From NCBI RefSeq assembly GCF_000717055.1, contig NZ_JNXI01000025.1, forward strand, positions 34,465-98,464: a stretch of DNA of 64,000 nucleotides. Reading direction: 5' to 3'. The position numbers were made by a program, and so were the translations under genes. Positions 50,321 through 59,057 of the stretch are shown in pieces. Below the pieces are notes generated by a model. It saw nothing but the letters and a program-made list of their open reading frames with translations. It was not told where the DNA came from and searched no databases. Source of the DNA: Streptomyces iakyrus (lineage in GTDB: Bacteria; Actinomycetota; Actinomycetes; Streptomycetales; Streptomycetaceae). Numbering within the stretch: the stretch's first letter is position 1; each line of letters opens with the position of its first letter.

Positions 50321-51493
50321 TCAGTGACCGGCGGCGAGCACTGTCGCGAGGCCCTCTCGGAGATCGTCGACGAAGTACTCGGGAACCTCCAGCGACGGGA
50401 AGTGCCCTCCGATGTCGGGCGACCTCCAGCGGACGATGTTCCGGAACCGCTCCTGTGCCCAGGGGCGTGGAACCTTCTCGATGTCGCGGGGATACATGGT
50501 GATCGCCGACGGGACGTCGACCCGAAGGCGGGGGTCCAGCGAGTTGTGGCTCTCCCAGTAGATGCGGGCCGCCGACGCGCCGGTCCGCGTCAGCCAGTAC
50601 AGCGTGACGTTGTCGAGAATGCGGTCTCTCGCAATCTTCTCGAACGGGCTGTCGTCGGTGTCTGACCACTCGGCGAACTTGTCGAGGATCCAGGCGAGAA
50701 GCCCGACCGGTGAGTCCACGAGCGAGTAGCCGATGGTCTGCGGCCGGGTCGCCTGCTGCTTCGCGTACGCCGCGCGGTGGCGCCAGAAGTCGCGGGTCTG
50801 CACGGTCCACTGGCGCTCGACCGCGGTCAGCCCCTCCGTGGTCAACCCGGGCGGAGCTTCCGCGAACGTCGTGTGAATGCCGAGAACGTGCGCCGGGAAC
50901 CTGCCGCCGAGAACCGTCGTGATGTTCCCGCCCCAGTCGCCGCCGTGGGCTGCGAACGTGCTGTAGCCGAGCCTCCCCATCAGTTCCACCCAGGCGGCCG
51001 CGATCTTCTCGGTACCCCACCCGGTGGTGGCCGGCTTGTCGCTGTGACCGAAGCCCGGCAGCGACGGGGCCACGACGTGGAACGCCGGCGCGTCCGCGTC
51101 TTCCGGATCCGCCAGTTCGTCCACCACGTCGACGAACTCGGCGATGCTGCCCGGCCAGCCGTGCGTCAGGAGCAGCGGAACGGCGTCCGCGCGTGCGGAC
51201 CGGCGGTGCAGGAAATGTATGCCCAGGTCATCGATGGTCGTGCGGAACTGGCCGATGCGGTCGAGGCGCTCTTCGAACGACCGCCATTCGTACCCGGTGC
51301 GCCAGTAGTCCACGACGTCGACGAGGTCGGCGAGCGGAACGCCCTGTGCCCATCGGCGAGCGCCGGGCGCGGCCCCGTGAACCGTCTCCGGCTCCGGCAG
51401 CCGCGCCGCGGCCAGCCGAGCGCGCAGATCGTCGAGATCGGCGTCCGTTGCGCGGGCTTCAAACGCTTGTACGTCGCTGGTCGGGCGGGGCAT
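50321..51493 (-). CDS. Epoxide hydrolase (EHN-domain alpha/beta hydrolase)
   Basis: A 390-residue epoxide hydrolase with the N-terminal EHN domain, the oxyanion HGWPGS motif near residue 122, the nucleophile Asp186 in HGGDWGGN, and lid-domain tyrosines (IYWE, ITMYPRD). It opens epoxides to diols. ATG 51493 follows AGGAGG by five bases. It is divergent from a CGNR zinc-finger regulator; repeated AACCGnCTAAG sequences in the gap probably bind that regulator. The substrate is likely a small lipophilic epoxide. Confidence 0.9.
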   Translation of the reverse strand: MPRPTSDVQAFEARATDADLDDLRARLAAARLPEPETVHGAAPGARRWAQGVPLADLVDVVDYWRTGYEWRSFEERLDRIGQFRTTIDDLGIHFLHRRSARADAVPLLLTHGWPGSIAEFVDVVDELADPEDADAPAFHVVAPSLPGFGHSDKPATTGWGTEKIAAAWVELMGRLGYSTFAAHGGDWGGNITTVLGGRFPAHVLGIHTTFAEAPPGLTTEGLTAVERQWTVQTRDFWRHRAAYAKQQATRPQTIGYSLVDSPVGLLAWILDKFAEWSDTDDSPFEKIARDRILDNVTLYWLTRTGASAARIYWESHNSLDPRLRVDVPSAITMYPRDIEKVPRPWAQERFRNIVRWRSPDIGGHFPSLEVPEYFVDDLREGLATVLAAGH

Positions 51494-51515
51494 GAGGACC
51501 TCCTGGCCATCGCGG

Positions 51516-51595
51516 AACCGGCTACGACCTTTCACGAACCGTCTAAGCCGGTTCTAACAGCTTTCCCGGTCATGACGCAACCGGCTAAGGTGGTT
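51516..51595. promoter_or_regulatory. Repeated operator AACCGnCTAAGnnGGTT in the epoxide hydrolase/CGNR gap
   Basis: Two 17-bp copies, AACCGTCTAAGCCGGTT at 51537-51553 and AACCGGCTAAGGTGGTT at 51579-51595, each an AACC...GGTT dyad, lie 42 bp apart (four helical turns). A weaker third copy lies at 51516-51532. The second ends two bases before the CGNR start codon. They are the probable binding sites of the CGNR regulator. Confidence 0.6.
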
Positions 51596-51597
51596 CC

Positions 51598-52173
51598 ATG
51601 CGTGCCGGCTTTCCTGACTTCCGCCTCGGCAAGGTGCTGGCGACCAGCTTCACGGGGACGTTGTCGGAGCGTCATGGCGAGGCCGTGGAGCGCATTCCCA
51701 CGCCGCAGCGACTCATCGACTGGCTGGCGGTGAACGGCCTCGCCGTCGAGTCCTGCACCCCTGCCCAGCTCGACCGCGCTCGGGAACTGAGGGAGTCGAT
51801 CCACGCCGCCGCGACAGCGGCCGCGACGCAGAACGCCCTCCCCGCGCCTGCCGTCCACGTCATCAACGACTGCAGCGTTCAGGGCCGGGCCGCGGCGATC
51901 CTGACCCCCGAGGGCGAGCGGCGATGGCGGCTCGGCTCGGCTTCAAGCGTGGAAGACGCCCTCAGCGTGATCGCCGCCGACGCGGTCAGCATCATTGCGG
52001 GCGAGCGCGACGGAAAACTGGCCCTCTGCGCATCACCGACCTGCCGAGCCGCCTTCTTCGACACCAGCCAGAGCCGCACGCGCAGATGGTGCGACATGAA
52101 CACGTGCGGGAATCGCCAGAAGAAGGCACGCTTCCAGGCCAGCCGGCGCAAGAAGCTCGGAACGGCGGACTGA
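51598..52173 (+). CDS. CGNR zinc-finger regulator (ABATE domain)
   Basis: A 191-residue protein with an N-terminal stress-induced ABATE domain and a C-terminal CGNR zinc finger (CASPTCRAAFFD then RRWCDMNTCGNRQKK, about residues 142-185) that probably binds DNA. Such proteins commonly regulate a neighbouring enzyme gene. It is divergent from the epoxide hydrolase, with repeated dyads between. The start codon lies directly after the last operator copy, leaving no room for a ribosome-binding site, so the message may be leaderless. Confidence 0.83.
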   Translation: MRAGFPDFRLGKVLATSFTGTLSERHGEAVERIPTPQRLIDWLAVNGLAVESCTPAQLDRARELRESIHAAATAAATQNALPAPAVHVINDCSVQGRAAAILTPEGERRWRLGSASSVEDALSVIAADAVSIIAGERDGKLALCASPTCRAAFFDTSQSRTRRWCDMNTCGNRQKKARFQASRRKKLGTAD

Positions 52174-52324
52174 CGGCCTCGACCGAACCGGCCTACGGGC
52201 TTCACCGACACCGTTCGGGGAGGGGCGCCATTTCGCCCCGACGGACCTTCAGCCGTCGGCGCGGCCTCGTCGCGGTCGTCGGGAGACAGTCCCAGTCGGC
52301 GGTGACGCTATACGCTGCGGGTCT

Positions 52325-53440
52325 GTGACCGGAATCGATCTTGCCAACGGGATAGTCGGGGCCGTCCTCGGCATCATCTTCGCCACACTGTTCCAACAGC
52401 CGCTCCAGGACGCCTGGTTCACGATCCGGCGCCGATCTGCCACCACCGTGCGCAGTCTGACGTATCGCTCGGGCGGCGCCCCGCTCTCCTCGTGGTCGAC
52501 CTTCTCGATCGGGCCGCTCCACACGTCGGCGCTCGTCGTCGAGGGCGACGGCGAGCAGGCCATCGCGCCGGAGTCGGTCCGGGTCCAGGTACTGGAGGGG
52601 GAGGTGGTCCTCCCTGAGGAGATGGCGCCGTGGCGGGCGGAGATCGAAGAGGCGGAACAGCGGGCCGAGACCTCCGGCACCCGGGTGCGCATCTGGAACG
52701 GCCCCCGCTATGCCGTCGAGGGCCTGGAGATCTCCCGCACCACGCTCGAGGAGCACGCCGACGTCCGACTGCGGCTGCGTCCCACCGACTACTTCACCTT
52801 CCTCGCAGCGCAGCAGCTCGACCGCAGGCTTCCCGACGGGACCACCCCGAGGGAGCGCTACCTCGACCCCGACCGGCCCTTGGACGCCCCCGCCTTCCTG
52901 CAGTGCAGCTTCGGCGTGAACGTGGCGGTGGTCACCGCCGACCACCTGCTCGTCGTCAGCCGACGAGCCGACCATGTGCGCTCAGGGCCCGGCCTATGGG
53001 GTTCCTCGGTGAACGAGGGGCTCTCCCGGCACATCGACTCGGCGGGCCGCAACGCGCCCGACCTCCACGACGTCGCGCGGCGCGGCATGCGCGAGGAACT
53101 CTCCCTTGAGCCGCACGAGTACACGCTCACGATGCTGGCCTTCGTCCTGGATGTCGACCGGCGTCAGTGGAGCGCCCACTTCACCGCGCACCTCACCGGT
53201 CTGACCGGCGACGTCCTACGCTCCCGCATCTCACGCGGCGTTGCCGACCGGTGGGAGCACCAGAGCATCGAGTACGTGCCGTTCCGCCCGGCGGACGTGG
53301 TTCGCCACCTCCTGCGCCCGGACCGCGTCCGTCGCTGGGCCCCGGTCGCCCCGGCCCTGTTCCACCTGGCCCTGGTGCACACCCACGGCCGCAGCGCTGT
53401 GGAACGCGCCGAGGCCCAGGCCGTCCGGCGTCTGCGCTGA
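52325..53440 (+). CDS. Membrane-anchored Nudix-like protein
   Basis: A 371-residue protein with an N-terminal membrane helix (about residues 8-24), a middle beta-rich region, and a C-terminal Nudix-like domain from about residue 190. The Nudix box is altered: GSSVNEGL is followed after an insertion by ARRGMREELSL. The Glu-Glu pair is present, but the usual RE before it is RG and the loop is longer. Catalysis is therefore uncertain. The start is GTG 52325 with a TATACG element about 12 bases upstream, possibly leaderless. No partner gene is obvious. Confidence 0.6.
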   Translation: MTGIDLANGIVGAVLGIIFATLFQQPLQDAWFTIRRRSATTVRSLTYRSGGAPLSSWSTFSIGPLHTSALVVEGDGEQAIAPESVRVQVLEGEVVLPEEMAPWRAEIEEAEQRAETSGTRVRIWNGPRYAVEGLEISRTTLEEHADVRLRLRPTDYFTFLAAQQLDRRLPDGTTPRERYLDPDRPLDAPAFLQCSFGVNVAVVTADHLLVVSRRADHVRSGPGLWGSSVNEGLSRHIDSAGRNAPDLHDVARRGMREELSLEPHEYTLTMLAFVLDVDRRQWSAHFTAHLTGLTGDVLRSRISRGVADRWEHQSIEYVPFRPADVVRHLLRPDRVRRWAPVAPALFHLALVHTHGRSAVERAEAQAVRRLR

Positions 53441-53830
53441 GCGGCCGCGTCCGGGCCGCAGGCTTGTCTCGGTGAGCCGTTCGGCGGCGCCTACTACCAG
53501 GCCAAGGACAGGCTGCGCTGACCCGATGCCGGCGGCGGCTGTTGGCGACGCGGCGGCGGGGGCTTTTCGCTCCGGGCCTCGGTTGTCGGCACGAGGCGCG
53601 CCATCCGGAACCGGGAGCCGTACGAGGGCGTTTCGTCCCCGGCCTGGACCGAATCCCTGTGCGCCTCGCACGCCACCCTCGCCGACACCCCTGGCCCGGC
53701 TTGCGGTACGCCTGCTGGACGGGCCGCGAGTCGCGCGACGGGGTGCCCTGCACTCCGCGGCTCATGCCGGCAGGCCCCGGGGTGAAGCTCATGGGCGCGG
53801 CACAATGCCTGCCCCCTGACCTTCGGGCTG
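53441..53830. other. Gene-free stretch with a gene-end relic
   Basis: About 390 bases with no gene I can support. At 53471-53521 a plus-strand frame reads GEPFGGAYYQAKDRLR and stops; this looks like the C-terminus of a lost protein. The rest has several overlapping open frames of low-complexity composition that I consider chance. Confidence 0.4.
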
Positions 53831-54166
53831 CTAGGGCAGGTCGCGACGGACCAACGCCTGAGCGAACGGTTCTCCGCTGGCCCGGGCGTAGGCCATGCGC
53901 TCGCGCACCTCGCCGAGGGTGCGAGGGCGGTAACCGGGGCCGCCGCAGCAGCTCTTGTGGAAGCGCACACCGGCGTGCAGCAGCACGGAGAGGATGCGCC
54001 AGGCGGCGGTGTCCCGCCTCTTGGGTGCCGCGAAGGCGGAGCCGACGTGAATCAGCGGCCCGGCGCAGCGTGAACAGACCCGGTCGTGGTCGTGGTAACC
54101 GGGGTAGGGCTGCTTGTACGAGGCCCGGCAGGGCAGGCAGACGTACGAGGTCTTTCCATGGGCCAT
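53831..54166 (-). CDS. Small zinc-ribbon-like protein
   Basis: A 111-residue protein with CLPCRASYKQ and CSRCAGPLIHVGSAFAAPKRRD (two CxxC pairs, about residues 10-35), then HKSCCGGPGYRPRTLGEVRER near residue 72. This family is widespread in Streptomyces and, as I recall, is often wrongly labelled deoxyxylulose-5-phosphate synthase, to which it bears no resemblance. ATG 54166 gives the usual start (AHGKTSYVCLPC). Function unknown, possibly nucleic-acid binding. Confidence 0.75.
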   Translation of the reverse strand: MAHGKTSYVCLPCRASYKQPYPGYHDHDRVCSRCAGPLIHVGSAFAAPKRRDTAAWRILSVLLHAGVRFHKSCCGGPGYRPRTLGEVRERMAYARASGEPFAQALVRRDLP

Positions 54167-54347
54167 GCGGCAAGGGTAGAGCCGCCGCGGGGCCGGGCTC
54201 GACGGATTATCGGCGTACTGCGCGGGCTCTTCATCGGTGGTGGGGCCGCGTGTGGCCTGACGAGCGCTTCCCTGAAGCCCCGATACCGGGGCTAGGGACA
54301 ACGGCCGTTGTGGCTGCTGTACTTCCGTGCTGTACCGGGCGCAGCAG

Positions 54348-54857
54348 CTACCCCGCTCGTTCAAGGATCAAGTCACTGCGGATGGGCTTGGCTCGCCATA
54401 TGGCTGCCAGCTGGGGATAGGACTCGATGAGGCGGCGGATCCTTCCGAGCGCCACAGCCCTGGGGGAGCCGATCTCGTCGAAGTCGACCCCGGTGTCTTG
54501 ATGGCCGAGGCTGTCGAGATCAGCCCAGGCCGGGTCCTCTCCGAAGATGAGCTGTAGCTCTACCTGCCAGTGCTCGGGCTGCCCATAGGGATCGTCACGC
54601 TGACCCACCTCGGTGACGGCAAGCTGCCGCCCGAAGGACAGCGCGGGCTGATCGTCGTTCCAGTCCCACCTTCCCCACTGGACGATGAAGCCGTCACCGT
54701 CGTTCTCGGGCCTCTCGATCCCTTCGATCTCGATCTGGAGAAACTCTCCGAAGGCATCCCATGCAGCTTGGACATCGCGTACAGCGACGGGCTCGACTCC
54801 ATGCTGCCTCAAGATCCGCGCGAACGTGTGGACGCTTGACCGCCAAGGGATAGGCAC
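54348..54857 (-). CDS. Hypothetical protein, about 169 aa
   Basis: A minus-strand frame with a natural-looking protein: HTFARILRQHGVEPVAVRDVQAAWDAFGEFLQIEIEG, then an acidic, Trp-rich middle (WGRWDWNDDQP) and a C-terminal RRLIESYPQLAAIWRAK. No family is recognised. The start is uncertain; GTG 54857 is used because the sequence before it looks non-coding. The less biased codon use than in the core genes suggests acquired DNA. Confidence 0.55.
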   Translation of the reverse strand: MPIPWRSSVHTFARILRQHGVEPVAVRDVQAAWDAFGEFLQIEIEGIERPENDGDGFIVQWGRWDWNDDQPALSFGRQLAVTEVGQRDDPYGQPEHWQVELQLIFGEDPAWADLDSLGHQDTGVDFDEIGSPRAVALGRIRRLIESYPQLAAIWRAKPIRSDLILERAG

Positions 54858-55122
54858 GCGGGATGCTATCGCGATCAACGGTTCACCGAACGGGCCGACT
54901 CGGGAAGGGCTTGGGAGGCTGCGATCACGCGAGGCTGAATCAGGCGCTGCCCTGCGTAGACGGCTGACCTGCACTCTCACAGGTGCCGTCGGCTTTCACC
55001 GTGATCCCCTGCTCGGTCTGGAGTGGTAGTGGTGCTGAGCTTCGACGTCCAGGAAGTGATCAGCTGCCCACACTCCCTTCCTGGGCGTCGTCCGGGATGC
55101 CCGGCTGCTAGCGTCCGGCACC

Positions 55123-55878
55123 ATGTGGGCCCAAGAGATCGTGACCGGCCGGCCGGCTTGGCGGCACACCCCTTCCGGAGTGGTCTTCCGGGCCGTCCCC
55201 GGTGGGACGTTCCTGATGGGCCTGTCCGACGCGGAACTGGACGCGGTTCGTGCCATAGAGCGATCCAACGGCGCCGATGAAGACCTCGAATCGTTCTTCG
55301 CCGGTGCCGTCCAGGCCCGGCCGGTACGAGAAGTGCGGGTCGAGCCCTTCTTGATCGCCCGACATCCTCTTACGGTGGCGCAAGCACGGCACTGGCTGCC
55401 CGAGTACGAGGACAGCTTCGCCGAATCAGATTCAATCACCGCCCGCTTCGAGGACGACTTGGACGACCTGCTTGAGGCGTTGCCCTTCCGGCTGCCCAGC
55501 GAGGCGGAGTGGGAGTACGCGGCCCGGGCAGGCACGACCACTCTGACCTTCCGCGGGGACGAGAGGCCGGACGAGGATCAAGTGCTCGACGACTTCGCCG
55601 ACGAGGAGCGCACTGCAGCGGCTGAAAACGCCTTCGGACTGGTGGCCATGGGCTCGGCGAACGAGATCTGCGCTGATGTGTGGATCCCGCATTTCACGGA
55701 CGCGCCGACGGACGCACGCCCCCGCACCGGCGACGGACTGCGGGTGGTGCGTGGAGGTGGCGGCGACCTCTCTCCGTGGCAGGGCTGCGACGAGTGGCTG
55801 CTGTTGCTCTCTGCCACCCGCGACGAGTTCCAAGACTTCACCGCGGTCCGCCCGGTTGCACCAGTGCCAACCAGTTAG
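55123..55878 (+). CDS. SUMF1/FGE-sulfatase-fold protein, probably non-oxidising
   Basis: A 251-residue protein of the formylglycine-generating-enzyme-like fold. Marks in order are RAVPGGTFLMG near residue 27, FRLPSEAEWEYAARAG near 124, ENAFGLVAMGSANEICADVW near 168 and LRVVRGG near 205. The two reactive cysteines of true FGE after the RGG segment are absent, and no sulfatase gene is nearby. It may be a ligand-binding or nonheme-iron relative. It lies just left of the first tRNA-like fragment and could belong to the integrated DNA or to its flank. Confidence 0.7.
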   Translation: MWAQEIVTGRPAWRHTPSGVVFRAVPGGTFLMGLSDAELDAVRAIERSNGADEDLESFFAGAVQARPVREVRVEPFLIARHPLTVAQARHWLPEYEDSFAESDSITARFEDDLDDLLEALPFRLPSEAEWEYAARAGTTTLTFRGDERPDEDQVLDDFADEERTAAAENAFGLVAMGSANEICADVWIPHFTDAPTDARPRTGDGLRVVRGGGGDLSPWQGCDEWLLLLSATRDEFQDFTAVRPVAPVPTS

Positions 55879-55944
55879 GAGCAGGACCTGGATTCAGCAG
55901 GGCCAACTCCGAGAATTGCTGGAGGTGGCCCCTTACTGAACTGG

Positions 55945-55983
55945 TGCCCCCGGCAGGGTTCGAACCTGCGACACCCGCTTTAG
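55945..55983 (-). repeat. tRNA-Arg(CCU) 3'-end fragment A (probable att site, island left end)
   Basis: 39 bases identical, except for one, to the 3' half of the tRNA-Arg gene at 61883-61921, in the same orientation. The similarity ends at the anticodon loop. Such a duplicate marks the far attachment site of an element integrated into the tRNA gene. Confidence 0.8.
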
Positions 55984-56058
55984 CAGAGAGGGCGGAGTCT
56001 CCTGCCGGTGGCCTGCGGCTTCGATACCCAAGGCATCCGGCAGTGGCTCGTCTGCGGG

Positions 56059-56109
56059 TCACCCTTGTTGACCGGGGCTGACCCCTGCATCTCGCACGGT
56101 TGTGGCACG
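56059..56109 (+). repeat. 51-base island repeat, copy 1, ending in GCACG-N5-GGCACG
   Basis: Matches 58983-59033 with six differences in 51 bases. Its last part, GCACGGTTGTGGCACG, is a variant of the TGGCACG-N4-TGGCACG motif found five times in the island. It lies about 80 bases inside fragment A, where a recombinase arm site would be expected. Confidence 0.6.
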
Positions 56110-56317
56110 TCGTCGTCCTTGTATCTCAGCCGACGACAATCAGAACTCGCGCACCCTCAGCCCCCATGCAGTCAGCGTCCGCAGCCGACCGGCCCGCGAA
56201 CAGAGCGCGAACCAGACGAGGCCGCTGAGATGCCATCCGTCCAATGAGGCAAAAGTCGGCGCGGCAGGTGCAACCAGCAACCCACCATCGAACCAGCCCG
56301 CGGCCGAGACACGATGA

Positions 56318-56346
56318 AGCCCCGACCGTGCTCTGCGGTCGGGGCT
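56318..56346. terminator. Hairpin terminator AGCCCCGACC / GGTCGGGGCT
   Basis: A perfect 10-bp stem with a 9-base loop, 64 bases past the stop of the minus-strand gene at 56410. Confidence 0.65.
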
Positions 56347-56409
56347 CGTCACACCTTTAGGTGTCGGAGTGCGTCAAGGCCCTCGCCGGATCTGCTCTCG
56401 TGATCCGTG

Positions 56410-56679
56410 TCAGTGGCCGATGAGCCTGTGAAGCGCTGGAGTGCTGGCCACTCCCGCCGTCAGGCCGGCCAACACCGCTCCGGCCGCGTTGCCAGCGCTG
56501 AGGTAGGTCAGCACTCCTGCGGCGGAAGCGATCAACGCAGCGACCACAAAGACCAGGGCGGCATGCCCCGTCAGGAGGGGTCCAGTCTCGTCAACTGGCA
56601 GCTGCTGACCCTCCGCAGGGGTTAAACCACCCCGTTCCGACAGAAAGATCTTTACCACGGTGTTTGCTACGCTCCGCAT
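56410..56679 (-). CDS. Small membrane protein, 89 aa
   Basis: An 89-residue protein with two membrane helices (about residues 38-58 and 62-82) after an amphipathic start RSVANTVVKIFLSERGG. The ATG at 56679 follows AAGGAGG by five bases, a strong ribosome-binding site. It is the only well-supported gene of the first island segment. No family is recognised; small membrane proteins of integrated plasmids (spread proteins) are one possibility. Confidence 0.65.
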   Translation of the reverse strand: MRSVANTVVKIFLSERGGLTPAEGQQLPVDETGPLLTGHAALVFVVAALIASAAGVLTYLSAGNAAGAVLAGLTAGVASTPALHRLIGH

Positions 56680-57924
56680 GGAGCCTCCTTTTCCTAGGTG
56701 GGGTTTCACTGATCAGCGAGGTGATGACTCGCTGGTCGACCGGCCGGGCGGGTGATGACCGCTCGGCCGGGCGCGTTCTGGACGGTACAGACTTTCCGGC
56801 AAACGAAACCTCAGGGTTGCAATTCGCGGGGTCGGTACCGCGCGCAGGGCTTGGAACCTAACTGAGCGATGCCAATGAGACACAACATTTGCGGCTAGAT
56901 CCGGAAGTGCAGGGGGAGCTCTCTCCGGCCGACCTCGTACCCTTGGTCAGGGGTATTACCGCCGACGCGGCAGGATCTGACCTGCCGACATGCACCCGTG
57001 CATACATGCTCGAGAGCATGTCGATCACCTTTCAAGTTGACCGGAAGTCTGCGAAGCGTCCTTCTGGTCACCCTCGCCGACTACGGGCACCTGGCGGAAG
57101 CAGCTGATGTCCCAAGATGAATGTTGGGAAAACCAGGGTCCCCAGCCCCGGCAGCCTGCGCCACGACCTGCGGGGAAGCTTCCGGGTTGCTTCTCGATCA
57201 CCAATATCGCTTCTCCAGCGCTCCTGCCCGCCGAGCCTTGACAAGCTGGACGCTTCAAGCCCGGCCGTTTGCTTTCCTGGAACCTACTGGACAGGTAGGT
57301 ATGAGACACGAAGTTAACGGCAAGATCCGGCTGGCCTGTGAGGCGCAGACCAGGTGGGCCAGACTCCGGCCGAGGCGACTCTTATAACTTGCTTGGCCAG
57401 CACTTTTGTATGAAGTCGCGCGCAAGCTACCTGCACGGTTTCCCGTAGGCAAGCGACAAACTATGTTCAGGCGACGACCCATTCAACAGGGCATCCTTTC
57501 CGGCAGATCGGATAACTCGGGCAAACTGAAACTGAGATGGTCGTAAACGGCCGGAACTCGTCGGAAGAACTGCCGGCTCGTGCGGTTGCAGGACAACCCT
57601 CCATGAGCCTGCGAGGTCTGACCAGGAAGGCCCTCTTCCTATACATAGGGTCAGGAGTTCCGCTTTTCGTCGTGACCTGCGGAAACTGGGCTACCCGACA
57701 TCGGAGAATTTTCGACGGAGAGGCTAGCCGGACTCCCGGGCGTACGCGCGAACGGCCCCACACCCAGAGAGGGCGCGGGGCGCTATGTGTGTCGCCTCCT
57801 TCCCGTCCTGCCAACCGCTACCGGTTCCTCGGTACTCGGAGACCGGGATGGGCTGCACACTTTCGCGCATCCTTGTGCGGTAGAGCAGGCCGTCTGGTGG
57901 CCTTCGCCCGTATGGAGACGTCGT
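56680..57924. other. Gene-free decayed DNA within the island
   Basis: About 1.2 kb that is visibly richer in A+T than the core genome and has only short, unconvincing open frames on both strands. It is most likely the remains of element genes (replication, excision). I find no recognisable protein motif in it. Confidence 0.5.
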
Positions 57925-58004
57925 CGCGGATCGGCGCGGGGCCATGATCCGGGGCGGTGGGGTGGGGGTCTCCGGCTCCTCGGGAGAGGACCCCGAGCGG
58001 ACGT
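57925..58004 (+). pseudogene. Relic of an integrase C-terminus
   Basis: About 26 codons ending in TAG read RGAMIRGGG and SGEDPE, matching the C-terminus of the integrase pseudogene at 60019-61176 (LGAMIRGGGG, SGEDP). Sequence further upstream no longer aligns. It lies before a TGGCACG motif, a terminator and tRNA fragment B, in the same order as an intact integrase would. Confidence 0.6.
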
Positions 58005-58006
58005 AG

Positions 58007-58024
58007 TGGCACGCGTGTGGCACG
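58007..58024 (+). repeat. TGGCACG-N4-TGGCACG motif, copy 2
   Basis: Two perfect TGGCACG blocks 11 bases apart (one helical turn), directly after the integrase relic and 68 bases before tRNA fragment B. Confidence 0.65.
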
Positions 58025-58041
58025 ACCTCGGATACATACAA

Positions 58042-58087
58042 AGAAGGGCCAGCCTGGGAGGGAACCCCTCCTAAGCTGGCCCTCTTC
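58042..58087. terminator. Island terminator, copy 1
   Basis: AGAAGGGCCAGCCTGGGAGG and CCCCTCC...GCTGGCCCTCTTCT form a long hairpin. Near-identical copies are at 61196-61238 and 61836-61873, each just before a tRNA-Arg 3' end. It terminates the integrase and faces the tRNA end. Confidence 0.75.
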
Positions 58088-58091
58088 TCCG

Positions 58092-58129
58092 TGCCCACGG
58101 CAGGATTCAAACCTGCGACACCCGCTTTT
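58092..58129 (-). repeat. tRNA-Arg(CCU) 3'-end fragment B (probable att site)
   Basis: Same orientation and extent as fragment A, with two or three differences from the tRNA gene (CCCAC for CCCCC, ATTCA for ATTCG, and the end). The decay suggests an older event than A. Confidence 0.75.
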
Positions 58130-58301
58130 GAGTTCGATTGCAGCTCAGTGCGACCTGCCGGCAGGGAGCCGCTGACCGCTTGTGGATCCGGCGCCAACCG
58201 TCGCTGTGTGCCACCGTTCGCCGACGTTGATGTCAGTTGGTGATGTCAGGCCGACAGACGACCCTACCGTGATCTGTTGGTCCACCGTCATACTTGCCTC
58301 T

Positions 58302-58826
58302 ATGGGGGACAACAGTTGGTGGGTTGGCGTGCTCACTGCGCTTACTGCCATCGGGGCCAGTTGGGTCACCAGCCGGGGAAACACGTCTTCAGCACGAATT
58401 GAAGCTGAAGTCAACGCGCACGCTAGCCATGTTGCGAAAGTGCGTGACGAAAGGCGGCGAGCGTACAGCGAGATGAGCGCGAGCGCCCATGCGTTAGCTG
58501 AAGTGTTCTGGCGTATGGTGGAAGTGGACCGATCTGTGGACAATTCGCGGAAAGCGGAAATCATAAACGAGATGCAGATTGCATCCAGGAAGGCGTTGGG
58601 CGGGGTTACCAAAGCGAGTACAGAAGTGTACCTTCAAGGACCCGAACCAGTGGCCAAAGAGGCGCGAGCTCTCCAGCAAGCTGCAGTTGCATCTTTTTGG
58701 AAGCTCGGAGAAATCGGTGACGCGCGTGGTGATCAGCGAAACCAATACACCCTCGCCTACCAGGCTTTCCGAGCCCAGCATCATCGGTTTATCGATGTTG
58801 CCCGTGCAGGGTTGGAGGTCACGTAG
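58302..58826 (+). CDS. Membrane-anchored coiled-coil protein of unknown function
   Basis: A 174-residue protein starting GDNSWWVGVLTALTAIGASWVTSRG (one membrane helix), then a charged coiled coil (HVAKVRDERRRAYSEMSASAHALAE) and a helical domain. Visibly lower G+C at third positions than the core genes, as expected for the island's cargo. The architecture is shared with the proteins at 25655 and 47945. ATG 58302 gives the correct helix; the frame is open upstream. No function assigned. Confidence 0.65.
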   Translation: MGDNSWWVGVLTALTAIGASWVTSRGNTSSARIEAEVNAHASHVAKVRDERRRAYSEMSASAHALAEVFWRMVEVDRSVDNSRKAEIINEMQIASRKALGGVTKASTEVYLQGPEPVAKEARALQQAAVASFWKLGEIGDARGDQRNQYTLAYQAFRAQHHRFIDVARAGLEVT

Positions 58827-58982
58827 AAGCGTAGGGTACTGGCATCTCTACGTCTCTCACTCAAGAGTCCCGTCAGTTGGCTACGGGTGGTGCAAGCACG
58901 GTTTTAGGAGAGAGGCTGGGGCAATGGGTCGGTGACCTGCCGCTTCGTGGACCGAGCTGGCGGGCACGGACGCACCCGCCAG

Positions 58983-59033
58983 TCACCCATGTTGACCGCT
59001 GCTGACTCCTGCATCTGGCACGGCTGTGGCACG
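58983..59033 (+). repeat. 51-base island repeat, copy 2, ending in TGGCACG-N4-TGGCACG
   Basis: Matches 56059-56109 with six differences. The last 18 bases (59016-59033) are a perfect TGGCACG-N4-TGGCACG motif. Confidence 0.62.
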
Positions 59034-59057
59034 GCGGTCTGTTCGGATCGAAGTAAC

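Noticed and set aside
53542..54420. A 292-codon plus-strand frame
   Set aside because: It is Arg/Gly-rich, overlaps the better-supported zinc-ribbon gene on the other strand and lacks any motif.
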